A stretch of DNA of 64,000 bases from contig NC_065895.1 of assembly GCF_905147045.1 (NCBI RefSeq), positions 1,927,001-1,991,000 on the forward strand, given 5' to 3'. Shown here in pieces: positions 31,125-43,100 of the stretch; position 1 is the stretch's first letter; each line of letters starts with the position of its first letter. The position numbers and the translations under genes are program-made. The stretch comes from Nymphalis io (Eukaryota; Arthropoda; Insecta; Lepidoptera; Nymphalidae). The notes beneath the pieces are model-generated. The model did no database searches. It was not told the DNA's origin and saw only the letters and a list, made by a program, of their open reading frames with translations.

Positions 31125-31285
31125 ATATTAAACCCTCATACCTTGGACAGCACGTAAGCCAGGTCAAGCGGTTAATCTCTCTTCGGTCCCTTCGGATTGC
31201 CATTCCAGTGGATTATGAGATTGCTCCTGCGTTTGCACAAAATATAATCCTATATTCCAGCACAGTTGGCTTGTCTTTTATTCAG
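31125..31285. repeat. Repeat-E, dispersed lepidopteran repeat fragment
   Basis: Contains CATACCTTGGACAGCACGTA, GGTTAATCTCTCTTCGGTCC, GGATTGCCATTCCAGTGG and TGCGTTTGCACAAAATATA. I remember close relatives of this block as a common repeat in moth and butterfly genomes, but I cannot name its class. Confidence 0.5.
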
Positions 31286-32157
31286 GATTTCCTAGTCCTT
31301 AAAAATCGATATTTATCTTTTCGTTAATAAATTATCTCATAAATTACCAATGATATTTCATATAGCTTAATGTGCTTTTTTGTAAATTTTAAGCCAAATA
31401 ATGTCAAATACGGTAGCTTGTTCGCGTCGATATGACGAATAACTGATTCATAGTGTTTAATTATTAATGAGTTTCCTCGACAAATGTGTTTAAAATGATG
31501 TACAATGAATTAAATTTTAATTTCAATGTGTGTGAAGGTGTCAGCTTATGAATAAATGATTTTAAAAGCGTTGATGTATTCCATAAAATACCAAATAAGG
31601 TTTAAAATTACGAGGGAATTACAATAAAGGCTAGTCGTATTTTTTGCATTTCGAACTGTCTATACGATTTTTTTTTATATTCTCTTTATGGTTTCATTCA
31701 TATTAATGGATTTGTATTCGATATTTTTTTTTATCTCTAGAGATGTATATTAAAGAATTTATAAACTTTATAATTAAATAAAATAAGCTGCTCAGGATTT
31801 GAGGATATATGTATATATTACATTAAACAACTTTTTTTACTGGAAATAGACCTCTCCATTAATAGCTATTCGTAAAAAGCAAGTAAAAAACAAAGTTCAA
31901 ACATGTTTCGAATAATTTATATTTTAGAGTCGATAATATTAACATGTCCTTATACTTCCGCATTTTTGTTCTAATTATATGATCGGTCCGATAACTTTTA
32001 ATGTTAAAAGTTAACATCATAAAAAAATACCGTCTTATAAGTGTTCAATAATAATTATATTAATGTCTATTTTAATTTATAATCTGAACTTACAATTCAT
32101 TTGTGTTATCTGTATTGGTTTTATATTTTGTTTTATAAAATTTTTGATTTGCACCCA
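31286..32157. other. AT-rich spacer, no gene seen
   Basis: Nothing recognisable was found in this stretch. Confidence 0.5.
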
Positions 32158-32205
32158 ATGTATACTAGTAATATAGATACGAAAGTAACTCTTTCTGTCC
32201 ACTCA
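32158..32205 (+). mobile_element. Helitron left-end fragment
   Basis: TGTATACTAGTAATATAG followed by ACGAAAGTAACTCTTTCTGT matches the start of the non-autonomous Helitron also seen at 36663. The copy is short and has no right end. Confidence 0.5.
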
Positions 32206-32259
32206 TTTTTTAGTAAGTTATATCGTTGTATCCTAACATGCAATTATGCTTTGTATTTT

Positions 32260-32410
32260 TAGGCAAGTATAGGCACTAGGGATATTACGTCTTAGTTTCC
32301 AGGTTTGGCGCCGCGATGAACGATTGATTTCCAGTTTATTCCAATTTATAAAGGAGGCGATCAAAAGTGGGCCTTAATCACCTGCCTTCTGGTTATAAAT
32401 TAAAAAAAAA
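32260..32410 (+). mobile_element. SINE-B, degenerate 3' half
   Basis: AGGCACTAGGGATATTACGT, CTTAGTTTCCAGGTTTGGCG and a GTGGGCCTTAATCACCTGCC tail with poly(A) follow SINE-B order, with many changes and internal loss. Confidence 0.6.
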
Positions 32411-32820
32411 CATATAATATAGAATAGCTTTGGTGTTGTATACAATTGACAGTTATTCATCGATAAAATCAGTAACAAGTTAAACGCATTCTTTATAAGG
32501 AATATTAAGAAATTTCTTGTTATTGAATAGGTGTTACTATAAAACGTTATCTCACATCAAATTGCAATAAATAATTTTCGTACTTTCACGATAAAATCTT
32601 TCATTGAGTTAATTTATTGTAACCATGAAATTATAATTTTTTATTATCTATTTATCGATTGGTGAAGCTTGCAATTTTCTTAAATTAAAAAATAGTTTGA
32701 TTCCTTATTGTATTTATGTATAATTTTGTATCATTCGTCAATTCTAATTTTAAGAATTTTATTATTACCAGAAAATTGTAGATCTCTATTCGTTATTATT
32801 ATAAATAGATTTAAGTCATC

Positions 32821-33106
32821 TTGGTAGAGCTTTGTGCAAGCTCGTCTGGGTAGGTACCACCCATTCATCAGATATTTTACTGCAAAATAGCAGTACTTGG
32901 GTATTGTTGTGTTCCTGTTTGAAGGATGAGTGAGCCAGTGTAATTACAGGCACAAGTGACGTAAAATCTTAGTTCCCAAGGTTGGCGGCGCATTGGCTAT
33001 GTAAGCGATAGTTGACATTTCTTACAATGCCAATGTCTATGTGCGTTGGTGATCACTTACCATCAGTTGGCCCATATGCTCGTCCGCCTTCCTATTATAT
33101 AAAAAA
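32821..33106 (+). mobile_element. SINE-B, full-length copy
   Basis: It runs from TTGGTAGAGCTTTGTGCAAG to CCTTCCTATTATATAAAAAA. Close to the 20989 copy with scattered substitutions. Confidence 0.9.
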
Positions 33107-33853
33107 TATCAACAAATAATAGTTAATATTTAAAATAATAGTATATACATGTTTAAAATTCTCTCAAGCAATCACTCTTACTAATATGGTGTAAAACAAT
33201 AAAATTTTTATTGCTTTAACAATAATATGCAATGATGACATTCAGTGATGATTTCGAAAGGGCAAATTAAAGTTTATAATGAGATGAGATGACACTCTAT
33301 GTCAATTACGTGTGTCTCTTCCGTCATTCCGTGTGGTCCTGACGTGGTAATGACAATGGTAACATTTAAATGACGATTAAAATTAAAGAAGTAGCGTAAT
33401 TGCCACAGGACACATAAATCTGTTCGTTTTTCAACATGAAATTTAACGTTTTAATATAAATGACAAAATCTCGTGGAGGTTGTATATGATTATTTGATTA
33501 AGAGAATGGAATAATATCTTTAAAGTTTAACTGTTATGTATTAATTGGTTGGTTAAGTAATTATTATTAATAAGGGTGAAGGATATTACAATGTGACGTG
33601 TCATAAGGTTACCAGAATTATTATGTAGATAGATAAATGATAATTATTAAATTTCGGGTAGTTCTTGTTTAGTTTAGGCCATTTATTTCTTGTGGTTAAC
33701 ATTTCCATGAAAATAGTTTTTATTGAATTGGCTAGTTGTATTAAGAATTTTAGTAGTTACAAGAAGATCATTAAGGTCACATTTTCGTTTAAAAAATTAA
33801 AAAATGTATGTTACCAACTAATAAAATAAGATAGGAGGGCTGGTTCATTTTAC
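33107..33853. other. AT-rich spacer, no gene seen
   Basis: Nothing recognisable was found in this stretch. Confidence 0.5.
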
Positions 33854-34154
33854 CGTAACAGCCTGTGAATGTCCCACTGCTGGGCTAAAGGCCTCCTCTC
33901 CTCTTTTTGAGGAGAAGGTTTGGAGCTTATTCCACCACGCTGCTCCAATGCGGGTTGGTAGAATTCACATATGGCAGAATTTCAGTGAAATTAGACACAT
34001 GCAGGTTTCCTCACGATGTTTTCCTTCACCGTAAAGCACGAGATGAATTATAATAACAAATTAAGCACATGAAAATTCAGTGGTGCTTGCCCGGGTTTGA
34101 ACCCACGATCATCGGTTAAGATTCACGCGTTCTTACCACAGGGCCATCTCGGCT
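33854..34154 (-). mobile_element. SINE-A, full-length copy
   Basis: It covers the whole unit in minus orientation: tail at 33854 (GTAACAGCCTGTGAATGTCC), B box GGTTTGAACC at 34093-34102, and the head ending GGGCCATCTCGGC at 34154. The A box has one change from the 22331 copy. Confidence 0.92.
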
Positions 34155-35689
34155 TCATTTTACGCCGAGAGAATCTGAATTGCAATTCAAAGGGGAATTG
34201 CTGCAAGTATATTTGCCACCATTCCACGCGGTCACGATTAGTACAGTAACTATTTAAATTTTTATTTGTATCTATTTAAGGGTTTAATGTAAATAAGATT
34301 AAGCTTTCAAATAATAATAGATATATAACATGTAATAATACGTGTTTATGTTTAGTTGACCCAAAAAGCATAGCTTACCTTACCTTTTTATTCAGTCAAA
34401 TAATTACCATCACAACTAAACTACGAGGAAGTAAAAGTCCTGACACACTCATAGGATCTATTTTACATTACAAAATTAATCTACAAATAAAAGTGAACTG
34501 ACTGACTCATCACGAGATCTTCGAAACTATAGTTCCCATTGATTTGGAATTTATTTACTCTTTTCGCGAATTAGACGGTAACTAAGAAATACTTGGAACG
34601 GATTTTACGCTAATTTTATGAAAAATAAAATTTTCACCTAAATAAAAAAAAATCTAAACTTTGTATAAATTTTACCCGTACGGAGCCTGTGAATATTGAA
34701 TAAATTTGAATTTATATAATTGTATTATCACACTGAAATGGCTGTAATTTCTGATGTTCAATATAAATTTGGGTTGCAAAGTACCTCGAGCGACCGGTAA
34801 ACTTTTAAGGTTAAGCTTCAACGCGTTGCTTTAAGACATCACTGTCCATCTGTCTCACGGTTGCTTGATCGTCAACGAGTGGAAAATTGGTAATGATTAA
34901 TAATACACAAAAAAAGTTATTATGAAAATGGCAAAAGACTTGAAGATTTATTATAGAACGTCGACGTTTCAAAACAATAAATAATTTCTTGTTTATAAAT
35001 CATTTTTTATATATTTTTCCATCATGCCATGTTATTATTGTAATACTTTTTGAATAATTAATTAGTTGAAAGTTTTAACGTGTGTTTCTTAATATAACGC
35101 TTAATATATATTATTAGGTTGAACATTATTTAAATTTTCCATCTAATTCAACATGTTTTTTTATTATGACTGTTTGCGAGTAATTTAAAACACACATATA
35201 CACACACCCAAAAACACACACACACAACATAAAAATGTGTTGACAAATAAACACCGCCTGAGACCGGCTCGGATGACTCTCTATTCGTTTTTATTTAACT
35301 CTATTGTACACCTCATTACATAGCTTAAAAATAAGCCAAACGAAAGAAACAAAAAAATATGAGCAGCACAAAAGATGTCGTCGATTGTGTTAATTACATC
35401 ACTTATACACACACTATATTATTTAACCTTTATATTTGAATTTTAAGTGATTTTTACATACTCGTTATATTTAAAAAAACACTGCTATTAACGGCTAATG
35501 TTTTCCGTTTATTAGTATTTTTTTCTGTTAAAAACTTCTTCCGTTGTAATAATATCTAAAACATAATATTCATTCATCTTAATAAAAAAAAAAACAGTGG
35601 CTTTATCGAGACTATGATAGACGGTAGACGATTGCGGATTAATATCTAATCAAGCTCTACTGCGTTTTTCCTCTGTCTACTTTGTGTTT
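34155..35689. other. AT-rich spacer, no gene seen
   Basis: No gene. A CA-rich run with interruptions lies at about 35190-35226. The 34780-34880 segment is a little richer in CG but has no recognisable content. Confidence 0.5.
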
Positions 35690-35855
35690 AGAATCTCGTG
35701 TGGCTATGAAGGAAAACATCAAAAGAAAACCTACATGTGTTCAAAAATTCTGACACATGAGTATCCCGCATTGGTACAGCGTGGTGGAATTAGCTCTAAA
35801 TATTTTGATATAAAAAGAATTTTGCCCAGGAATGAGACAAAGGACTTATTCTAAA
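35690..35855 (+). mobile_element. SINE-A, degenerate body
   Basis: GAATCTCGTGTGGCTATGAA, GGAAAACATC, CCCGCATTGGTACAGCGTGG and GGAATTAGCTC follow SINE-A order in plus orientation, with heavy decay. Confidence 0.7.
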
Positions 35856-36662
35856 CGTAGAATCGAGTGGTAGAATCAAGTATTTTTGGTGAAAATTGCT
35901 TTATACAGAGCTGTCTCGTGGAAATACATTTATGCAGAAAAAAACGATACGATGAAGTTCGATTCTTGTTAATTGAATCAGATAGATAATATAATATTAG
36001 GACACTTCACACACACGTTGATTTAATATAATTCTAGCGAAGCGGCCATTTAACACCTATTGCTATTATTTATACTTATATAATAATTAATATGTTCAAC
36101 TCATTGATATATAAGAAACTACATTTAATTTATAATTTTATTAACTCTTAACCGAAACAATTAATCTTGTCAAGCGATCATTACATATTCACGTTACATA
36201 TTTATAATATATTACGTACTCATTAAAAAAAAACAATATAAATTCGAAGATAAAATATTGATTTTACTCTTCGATTACATGCGCAGACGCCGTTTGTTTA
36301 ACAATGAATGTGTTACAACACGGTTTATATAATGAAAGCGATTCGTCTTGGTTGTGTCGAGATAAATTGATGTTTTGTTATCACGTTAAGAAGCCTTCCT
36401 TAAACAGAATACAGTGTTCTTTTTCAATCGTATTTTTTTATTTATTTATTTTTTACCAAAATTTCAATGTTGCTATGTAAATTATTTATTTGAACTTAGA
36501 ATTTAAGTAGATCAATGATAATTACATATAATTATAAAACGGATAATGTAATGTATATTCACATAAGTAAATATTATAAAAAATGCTATAATAGTAAATA
36601 GTGATACAGTACCGAGCTTATCACATAAAGTGAATTTATATTTGTAATTTTTAGGTACTAAT
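35856..36662. other. AT-rich spacer, no gene seen
   Basis: Nothing recognisable was found in this stretch. Confidence 0.5.
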
Positions 36663-36846
36663 GTATACTAATATTATGAATGCGAAAGTAACTCTATCCG
36701 TTTGTCTCGTTTTCACGGCTTAACCACTAAGTCGATTTTGATGAGATTTGGTACGCAGAAAGCTTGAACCCCAAGGGTGGACATAGACTTTTTCTTAACA
36801 CTTGACCTTCCAGTCACACGCGAGCGTAGTCGCTTGTATAACTAGT
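36663..36846 (+). mobile_element. Non-autonomous Helitron, short copy
   Basis: The left end TATACTAATATTATGAATGC leads into GCGAAAGTAACTCTATCCGT, a GATGAGATTTGGTACGCAGA core and a GCGAGCGTAGTCGC hairpin, ending near CTAGT at 36842-36846. The order and the terminal hairpin plus CTAG match the common lepidopteran non-autonomous Helitron. No rep/helicase coding is present. Confidence 0.75.
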
Positions 36847-37259
36847 TATAATAATTAATTAATGAAATTGGACGATATTATTATTTTAATTTTTAAATAT
36901 AGCATTATTTATACTTTTAATCAATAATAAATGGAGGTATATTTATGAATAAGTTAGCAAAAATTGCAATCGACCGGTCGGACCTGTGATAACCAGCGTT
37001 GAAAAGGTATTTAAATTTTTTTTATTATACATGTGTAGAATATTTTGTTTTCCTTATAAATCTATAGCCATATTGATACAAATTATTGATATTTATTAAT
37101 GTTGCATCCCCAGCTGTACCTTGTTTTTATGTTATTAAAGAGAATTTTAAAACTGAAAACAAATAAGTATAGTATATATATAGCGTCGTTTATGTCATCA
37201 ATTAAGAAATAACATATTTACATTGAGTTTTAAATTAAAAGGAAAGTAACAGCTTGTAA

Positions 37260-37495
37260 ACATCCCTCAGCTAATGCTTCGTCTCAATGAAAACATGCGA
37301 AAATAATTCATCACCCTGCTCGAATGCGGTTTGGATATATAAGGTAGGTTTTCATCGGACGTAATTATAGCAGAACAACATGGTCGAATGAGTTCTAAAC
37401 CCTAAGTGGGTTTAGAACTCATTCGACCATGTTGTTCTCTTTTGTTAAGGAGAGATGGGGCCTTTACTCAGTAGGGAGACATTTGCGTTCTGTTA
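37260..37495 (+). mobile_element. SINE-A, decayed, carrying an internal inverted duplication
   Basis: SINE-A order can still be traced: AATGAAAACATGCG, CTGCTCGAATGCGGTTTGG, CATGGTCGAATGAGTTCTAA and GGCCTTTACTCAGTAGGGAG. The block that normally reads as the GTGGTGGAATAAGCTCCAAA part appears twice as an inverted pair, described separately. Confidence 0.65.
37372..37438. repeat. Perfect 31-bp inverted repeat with 5-base loop
   Basis: The left arm 37372-37402 and the right arm 37408-37438 are exact reverse complements; the loop is TAAGT. The left arm starts AGAACAACATGGTCGAATGA. The arms derive from SINE-A body sequence, so this is a fold-back created inside an older SINE. Perfect arms in a decayed SINE mean the event is recent or the arms are kept identical. 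Confidence 0.95.
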
Positions 37496-38994
37496 CTACA
37501 TATTTAATTTTGTTATTTCCTTGCTGTGTAGAGAAAGGCTTTGTTTTCTTATTAATGAGTGTATTTAAATAAGGAAATGATTTCTTTGATTTTTAAACTG
37601 TAACTTTTAAATATGTATCCTTAAACATAAACAAAGGCTTATTAATTTATTTTGAATAAAGATAATTTATTAAAAACATTGTATTCTATAAATGAATTTC
37701 GAATAATAAAACGATTATGATAAAAACTGGTTGTAAGGTGACGTGGAATTCAAGAGAATTCCTTAAAATCGATGCATTTTTAAAAGCTACCGACCAATGA
37801 TATAAATAAATATTTACATTATACTTTTGTAGTACATACATAAAACTTTAAAATAAGAATTCCAATTGAGTAATTATTAAGTTATTTAAAAGCTGCTTAA
37901 CATTTTACTAAGTATTGTGGTTATATTTAGACCGATTTTTCTTTGTGTCAAAGATGGTGATCACACAAGTATATAAAACGATACATTTATAAATAAAAGT
38001 GAAGTTAGTATTATACATATATACCTACATAAAAACGCTATCTATGAAAAAGTACATATACTCGTATATGCCAAGTTTCGTAGTAATCGATCAAACGGTA
38101 TCGAAGTATATTAATCTTAAACATACATCAACATCCATTTTTATATATAAGTAAACTGATCATTATTTACGATTAAAAAAACAATTGAAACCGTGATCAG
38201 ATTCATAATAAGATGCCAATGAGAGATCAATTCACCAGGTAGGACCAACTCACAATAATATAAAAACAAAACATGTGTAATGTTTGTTTTTTGTGTAAAC
38301 AAAATATCGCCGTGAAAAAACTACTGGAGATAATATAAAAATGTATTTATATTCTGTTATTTCTATATAGAGTCCACTGTCTTTATATAATGACAATGTG
38401 ACATAAAGAAGAGTGGAAGACAGAGAAGTGACATAACATATACGGTAAAAAAATTACATTTATTATTCTTTCCATATCTTTACTATGATGTCATAGGGCA
38501 ATGAAATCAAAAAAGAAGAAGACGATTAATGATCTATTTACTAAAATATATAAACGATATGATATCAATGGATGAATGAAATGAATTGATATGGTATGAA
38601 TATGCGTTGAGGATAAAATTAGTGAGATAGCTATATATAATTATTCAGAAATCCTATGATTCTTCTAGAAAGTCTAGCCCTTAGTCTTATCCCTGGAGAG
38701 CTTTGAGGTGAGAGAAGAGGTGCACTTCAATACCATAAAATGTTGGTATCTATTAGAAACTAAAATCCAAATTGTGACTTCTTATTTATTTTATTCATTA
38801 CGTCTCTTTAAAGTTACTCGCTTTAAAATTCTAATATGAAAGTAATCTGAATCTACTTCTTTCGTAGAATTAATTTGGTGGAGCGCTTTCGAATCTCCAG
38901 ATATAATTACAAATTTACTAGTTACGCCTATGTTTCGTAACTATCGATTATTTTTGAGTGACAAACGAACAAAACCCGTGGAAATGTCAATGAA
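37496..38994. other. AT-rich spacer, no gene seen
   Basis: Nothing recognisable was found in this stretch. Confidence 0.5.
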
Positions 38995-39155
38995 TACCAG
39001 TTAGAACTGGTCCGCGGCCATGACATTAGCTGTATCGGTTCCGCGAGCTAATTCCAGTCTACCTATAAAAGTACTGTGTGGGCCTGTCCTGACAAAATAG
39101 TTGAAGGAACATTCTTTGCATTCTAATAAGCAATAACAATAATATTGTTATTGAG
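38995..39155 (+). promoter_or_regulatory. Candidate TATA-type promoter
   Basis: A GC-richer patch includes ACCAGTTAGAACTGGT (7-base arms, about 38997-39012) and CCGCGG. A TATAAAAG box follows at 39064-39071, and then an 11-base-arm palindrome CAATAACAATA(A)TATTGTTATTG at 39131-39153. The TATA box lies about 25-35 bases before a plausible start near 39095. No convincing coding sequence follows: a 51-codon frame from the ATG at 39379 has a short hydrophobic start but no recognisable family. Confidence 0.35.
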
Positions 39156-40187
39156 ATGTCAAATGTGGATTCGTCGTACAGTTCTTTTTTACTTGTCCAT
39201 TTTATTACTACACATAAGCCTTACTGTATTCAGCCAATTTATGTACTGATAAAACCCATACCGTTAGACATTCACTGTCAGACAAATATATTCAATATAA
39301 AACCAAATGTAATATAAAGAAATAATAATTCGTACTTTAGTTTCGGCAAGCTTTGTCACCAATTAAATTATATATATGCATGTACATATTAATAGTAAGC
39401 TGCGCGGAGCTTTTACCCGCATTAAACGTACCTGCTCCGCTTTACAAATCCGACATGCAAATCTTAGCGGGTTCGATAAAAAAAACAAACTTCAGCTTTA
39501 TTATAGAGAGTAGAAATTTGCAAAACTTTAAATAATCTGCATGACAATCAATTATAACCCATTTATTCACACATAGGATGATAATTGCGATTAAGCATCA
39601 CGTTTGGAATAAACGAAAACTGTCACAGTAAATATTAAAATACAAAATACATAAATGTCACTTGGAGAGCCTTTAACATTGGTTAATCATAATTTCTCAT
39701 TTTTATGCATTTAATAGTAAAAAGAGTCATAAATACATGTCAAAAATCTTGTTAAAAATGCAAAAACTTCATAAAAATCTTGTTTTAAAATGAATGATTA
39801 ATGTGGGACACCAGCGACGTAAGAGATTGTGCGTCTGCGCAGACATTACAGCACTTGACTAATTGAGTCAGCTTGAATCTGATCGGAATAATTTATTGCA
39901 CCTTATTAGACATATTTTAGGTTTTCTGTATAATGAGTATATTATTTTTTTATTTAAATTTTGTTAAGTAGCAACTCTTGATGTTTCCAAATATGATTAA
40001 AACTAATTTTGTTTTGATTCATTTCATGCAAAACATCATTAACAGGAATGTATAACTTTGGGAAATAAAAAAACATTGATTTTAATCTGTATTCGTCATA
40101 AATACTTTGTTACTATTGCTTAATGAGAACATTGCATAAATTAATTTAAAAAAATCATATAATGAGGAATAATTTTATTTACTAATA
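39156..40187. other. AT-rich spacer with one GC-richer patch
   Basis: Positions 39395-39480 are richer in C and G, with GCTGCGCGGAGC and GGTTCGATAAAAAA. A small open frame covers it. I could not assign it to a gene, a structured RNA or a known repeat. Confidence 0.4.
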
Positions 40188-43100
40188 TTTTTTTTTTTTT
40201 TTTTTTTTATATCGCCGGGAGGGCAAATGACTCTACTCCACCTGATGGTAAGTGGTAGTAGAGTCCAAACGCGACGACGGCCAGTACAGACGGGAAAAAC
40301 GTTCTGCACTAGCCGCCTTCGCCTTGCCGGCCCGCAAGATGCCTCTTCACGCCTCGTTTGAAGGAACCCGGGTTGTAAGAGGAGGGGAATACGTGAGCTG
40401 GTAAGGAATTCCATTTTTTGGAAGTGCGACAAAGAAAGGAGTTGCCAAATTTCTTTGTTCGCGATGGAATTGATGTCACAGTTAGGCGGTGACATCGAGA
40501 ACCAGCCCGCGTGGACTTAAGAAGGAAGGGGGAAGCAGGAATTAGAGAGAATAATTCCTCAGAGCACTCGCCGTGATACAGTCGATAGAAAGCGCTCAGT
40601 GCTGCTATCTCACGACGCAATTGTAAAGGTTCAAGGGTGTTTGTGACCTTTACGTCGCCAATAATGCGTACGGCACGTCGCTGCAACCGGTCCAAGGCCT
40701 CAAGTAGGTACTTAGCGGAGCCATCCCAAAGGTGCGAGCAATATTCCACGCAAGACCGTACCTGTGTTTTGTACAGCAGGCACAGTTGTTGTGGCGTGAA
40801 AAAGCGCCGCACCTTGTTCAGAACTCCGAGTTTCCGTGAAGCTGTTTTTATAACAGCCTCGATGTAATCCCTTGGACTAAGGTCGCAGCGAACGTCAATC
40901 CCCAGCATGGCGATTTTGCTTTGCATCACCAGCGGAGTACCACAGAGGGAGGGAAGAGGGGAAAATGTTGACTTTTTCGCCGTGAGAGCGCATACCTGTG
41001 TTTTCTTGGCATTAAACTCAACAAGATTATCAGAGCCCCATTTGGCGATGAGATCTAACGTCCTATCGAGTTCAATGACAAGATTCTCCCGCCTCTCCTC
41101 AGTTTCCGCCCGCCCAGCCACTGCGCGTCCGTGGTATCCACCATGCACTGTACTATCATCTGCATAGCAATGTATGTTCCCAAGGGAGAGCATATCATTG
41201 ATATGCAAAAGAAAGAGTGTGGGAGATAGCACAGATCCCTGGGGGACCCCAGCATTCACTACATAGAATTGTGAAGCGCAACCATCTACTAAAACACGAA
41301 GGCTACGCTTGTGTAGGAAGCTGGCAATCCAGGTGCATAGCTGAGCAGGCAGACCATATGCCGGTAGCTTGGAGAGAAGACTTCTGTGCCAGACCCTGTC
41401 GAAAGCCTTGGAGATATCGAGGCTGACAGCCAACGATTCTCCATGCTTGTCGATAGCTTCACCCCAGAGGTGTGTTACGTACGCTAGAAGATCACCTGTG
41501 GACCGTTTTGGTCGAAAACCGTACTGACGATCATTAATTAGACAGTGATCTTCTAGGTAATGGATCAGTTGGTTGTTTAAAATCCGTTCCATCACCTTAC
41601 AAAGTACTGAGGTGATAGCTATTGGCCGATAATTTGCCGGGTCAGACCGATCCCCTTTTTTGGGAACCGCTTGCACATTAGCTCTTCTCCAAGCCTCCGG
41701 CACACTTCCCGAAGAGAGAGAAAGTTGGAACAGGCGCGTTAACACAGGAGACAGCTCCGCTGCGCACTTCTTCAGCACTATGGCTGGTATTCCATCGGGA
41801 CCGCTAGCTTTCCGTACATCAAGTGATTGCAGCTCCGCACGCACATCACGTTGCCTGATTTTAATGTCAGGCATCGTATGGCCACATGCAGGTATTGTAG
41901 GTGGCAGTGCACTACAATCATCGATGACGGAATTGTCGGCAAAGAGTTTAGCCAGGAGATCAGCTTGCTCTTGCGGACTGTGAGCTAGCGATCCGTCCGG
42001 ATTTCTGAGCGGTGGCAGCGAAGGTTGGCAGAAATTGTTTTGCACAGACTTGGTCAGACGCCAGAAGCTACGGGAGCCCCTAGGATGCGAAACAAGGTCA
42101 TAACCAATCTGTACAATGCGCTGTGCATCCGCTCTCGTGTATGCCTTTCTACAGGACTTGGAATTTTTATTATAGTTTGCTTTCAGTGAGTCAATGTTAG
42201 ATGCCCCGCTAATGCAGCCGTTGATCCACTTGCGATATGCCGCCTGCTTAGCTGATACAGCATCGGCACATTCACGAGTGAACCAACGGTTACGCGTACT
42301 CCTACTGACGAGATCTGAGCTAGGAATGTAGTATTCCATTCCCAGCATGATCCCGCCAGCAACAGCAGCGGCACTAGCTGTCGGGTCATTCCCACTGAAG
42401 CAACGTTCCTTCCAAGGGACCGACGCATAGTAATCGCGCATACCGTCCCAATCCGCCGACTTATAGTGCCAAACGCGACGTTTGCATACCGCTAGTGGCG
42501 GCAGCTTGGCCTGTGGCACTCTGGTAGAAATAAGGCTGTGATCCGAAGAGCCAAGAGGAGCCTGAACCACAACCTGATATTCCACCGGGTGAGAAGTCAG
42601 CAGAAGGTCCAGTAGAGAAGGTGCTTGCCCATCAATGTCTGGGATCCTGGTGGGCTGATCAACCAGTTGGGTCAAGTCATGTGTGAGAGCAAAAGCATGA
42701 GCAGTCCTTCCAGCATGGTCAGTTTTGAGGGATTTCAACCAGGATTCGTGGTGAGCATTAAAGTCCCCCAAAAACACCAATTCCGCGTTAGGAAATTGCT
42801 CTTGCGCAGCATCTGCCACCCGACTAAGATGGTCAAATAGTCGGCTTGTCTCCAAGTCACCATTGTGGGATCTGTAGAGGCACACGTAGACTCGGCTCTG
42901 ATGAACCAGGTCCACACGTACCACCAACATGGAGAAGGAGGGGTCCTCCAAGCAGCGCAGTCGGTGACAGCAAACATCCGTCCTGACGAACAAGCATACT
43001 CCGGCTTTCGCTTTGAAGGATTCTTCAAGCGTGTAGCCGGGATAATTAAGGTAGCTGGTATCGGCAGGACGGAGTATTTGTGTCTCCGTGAGAAACAACA

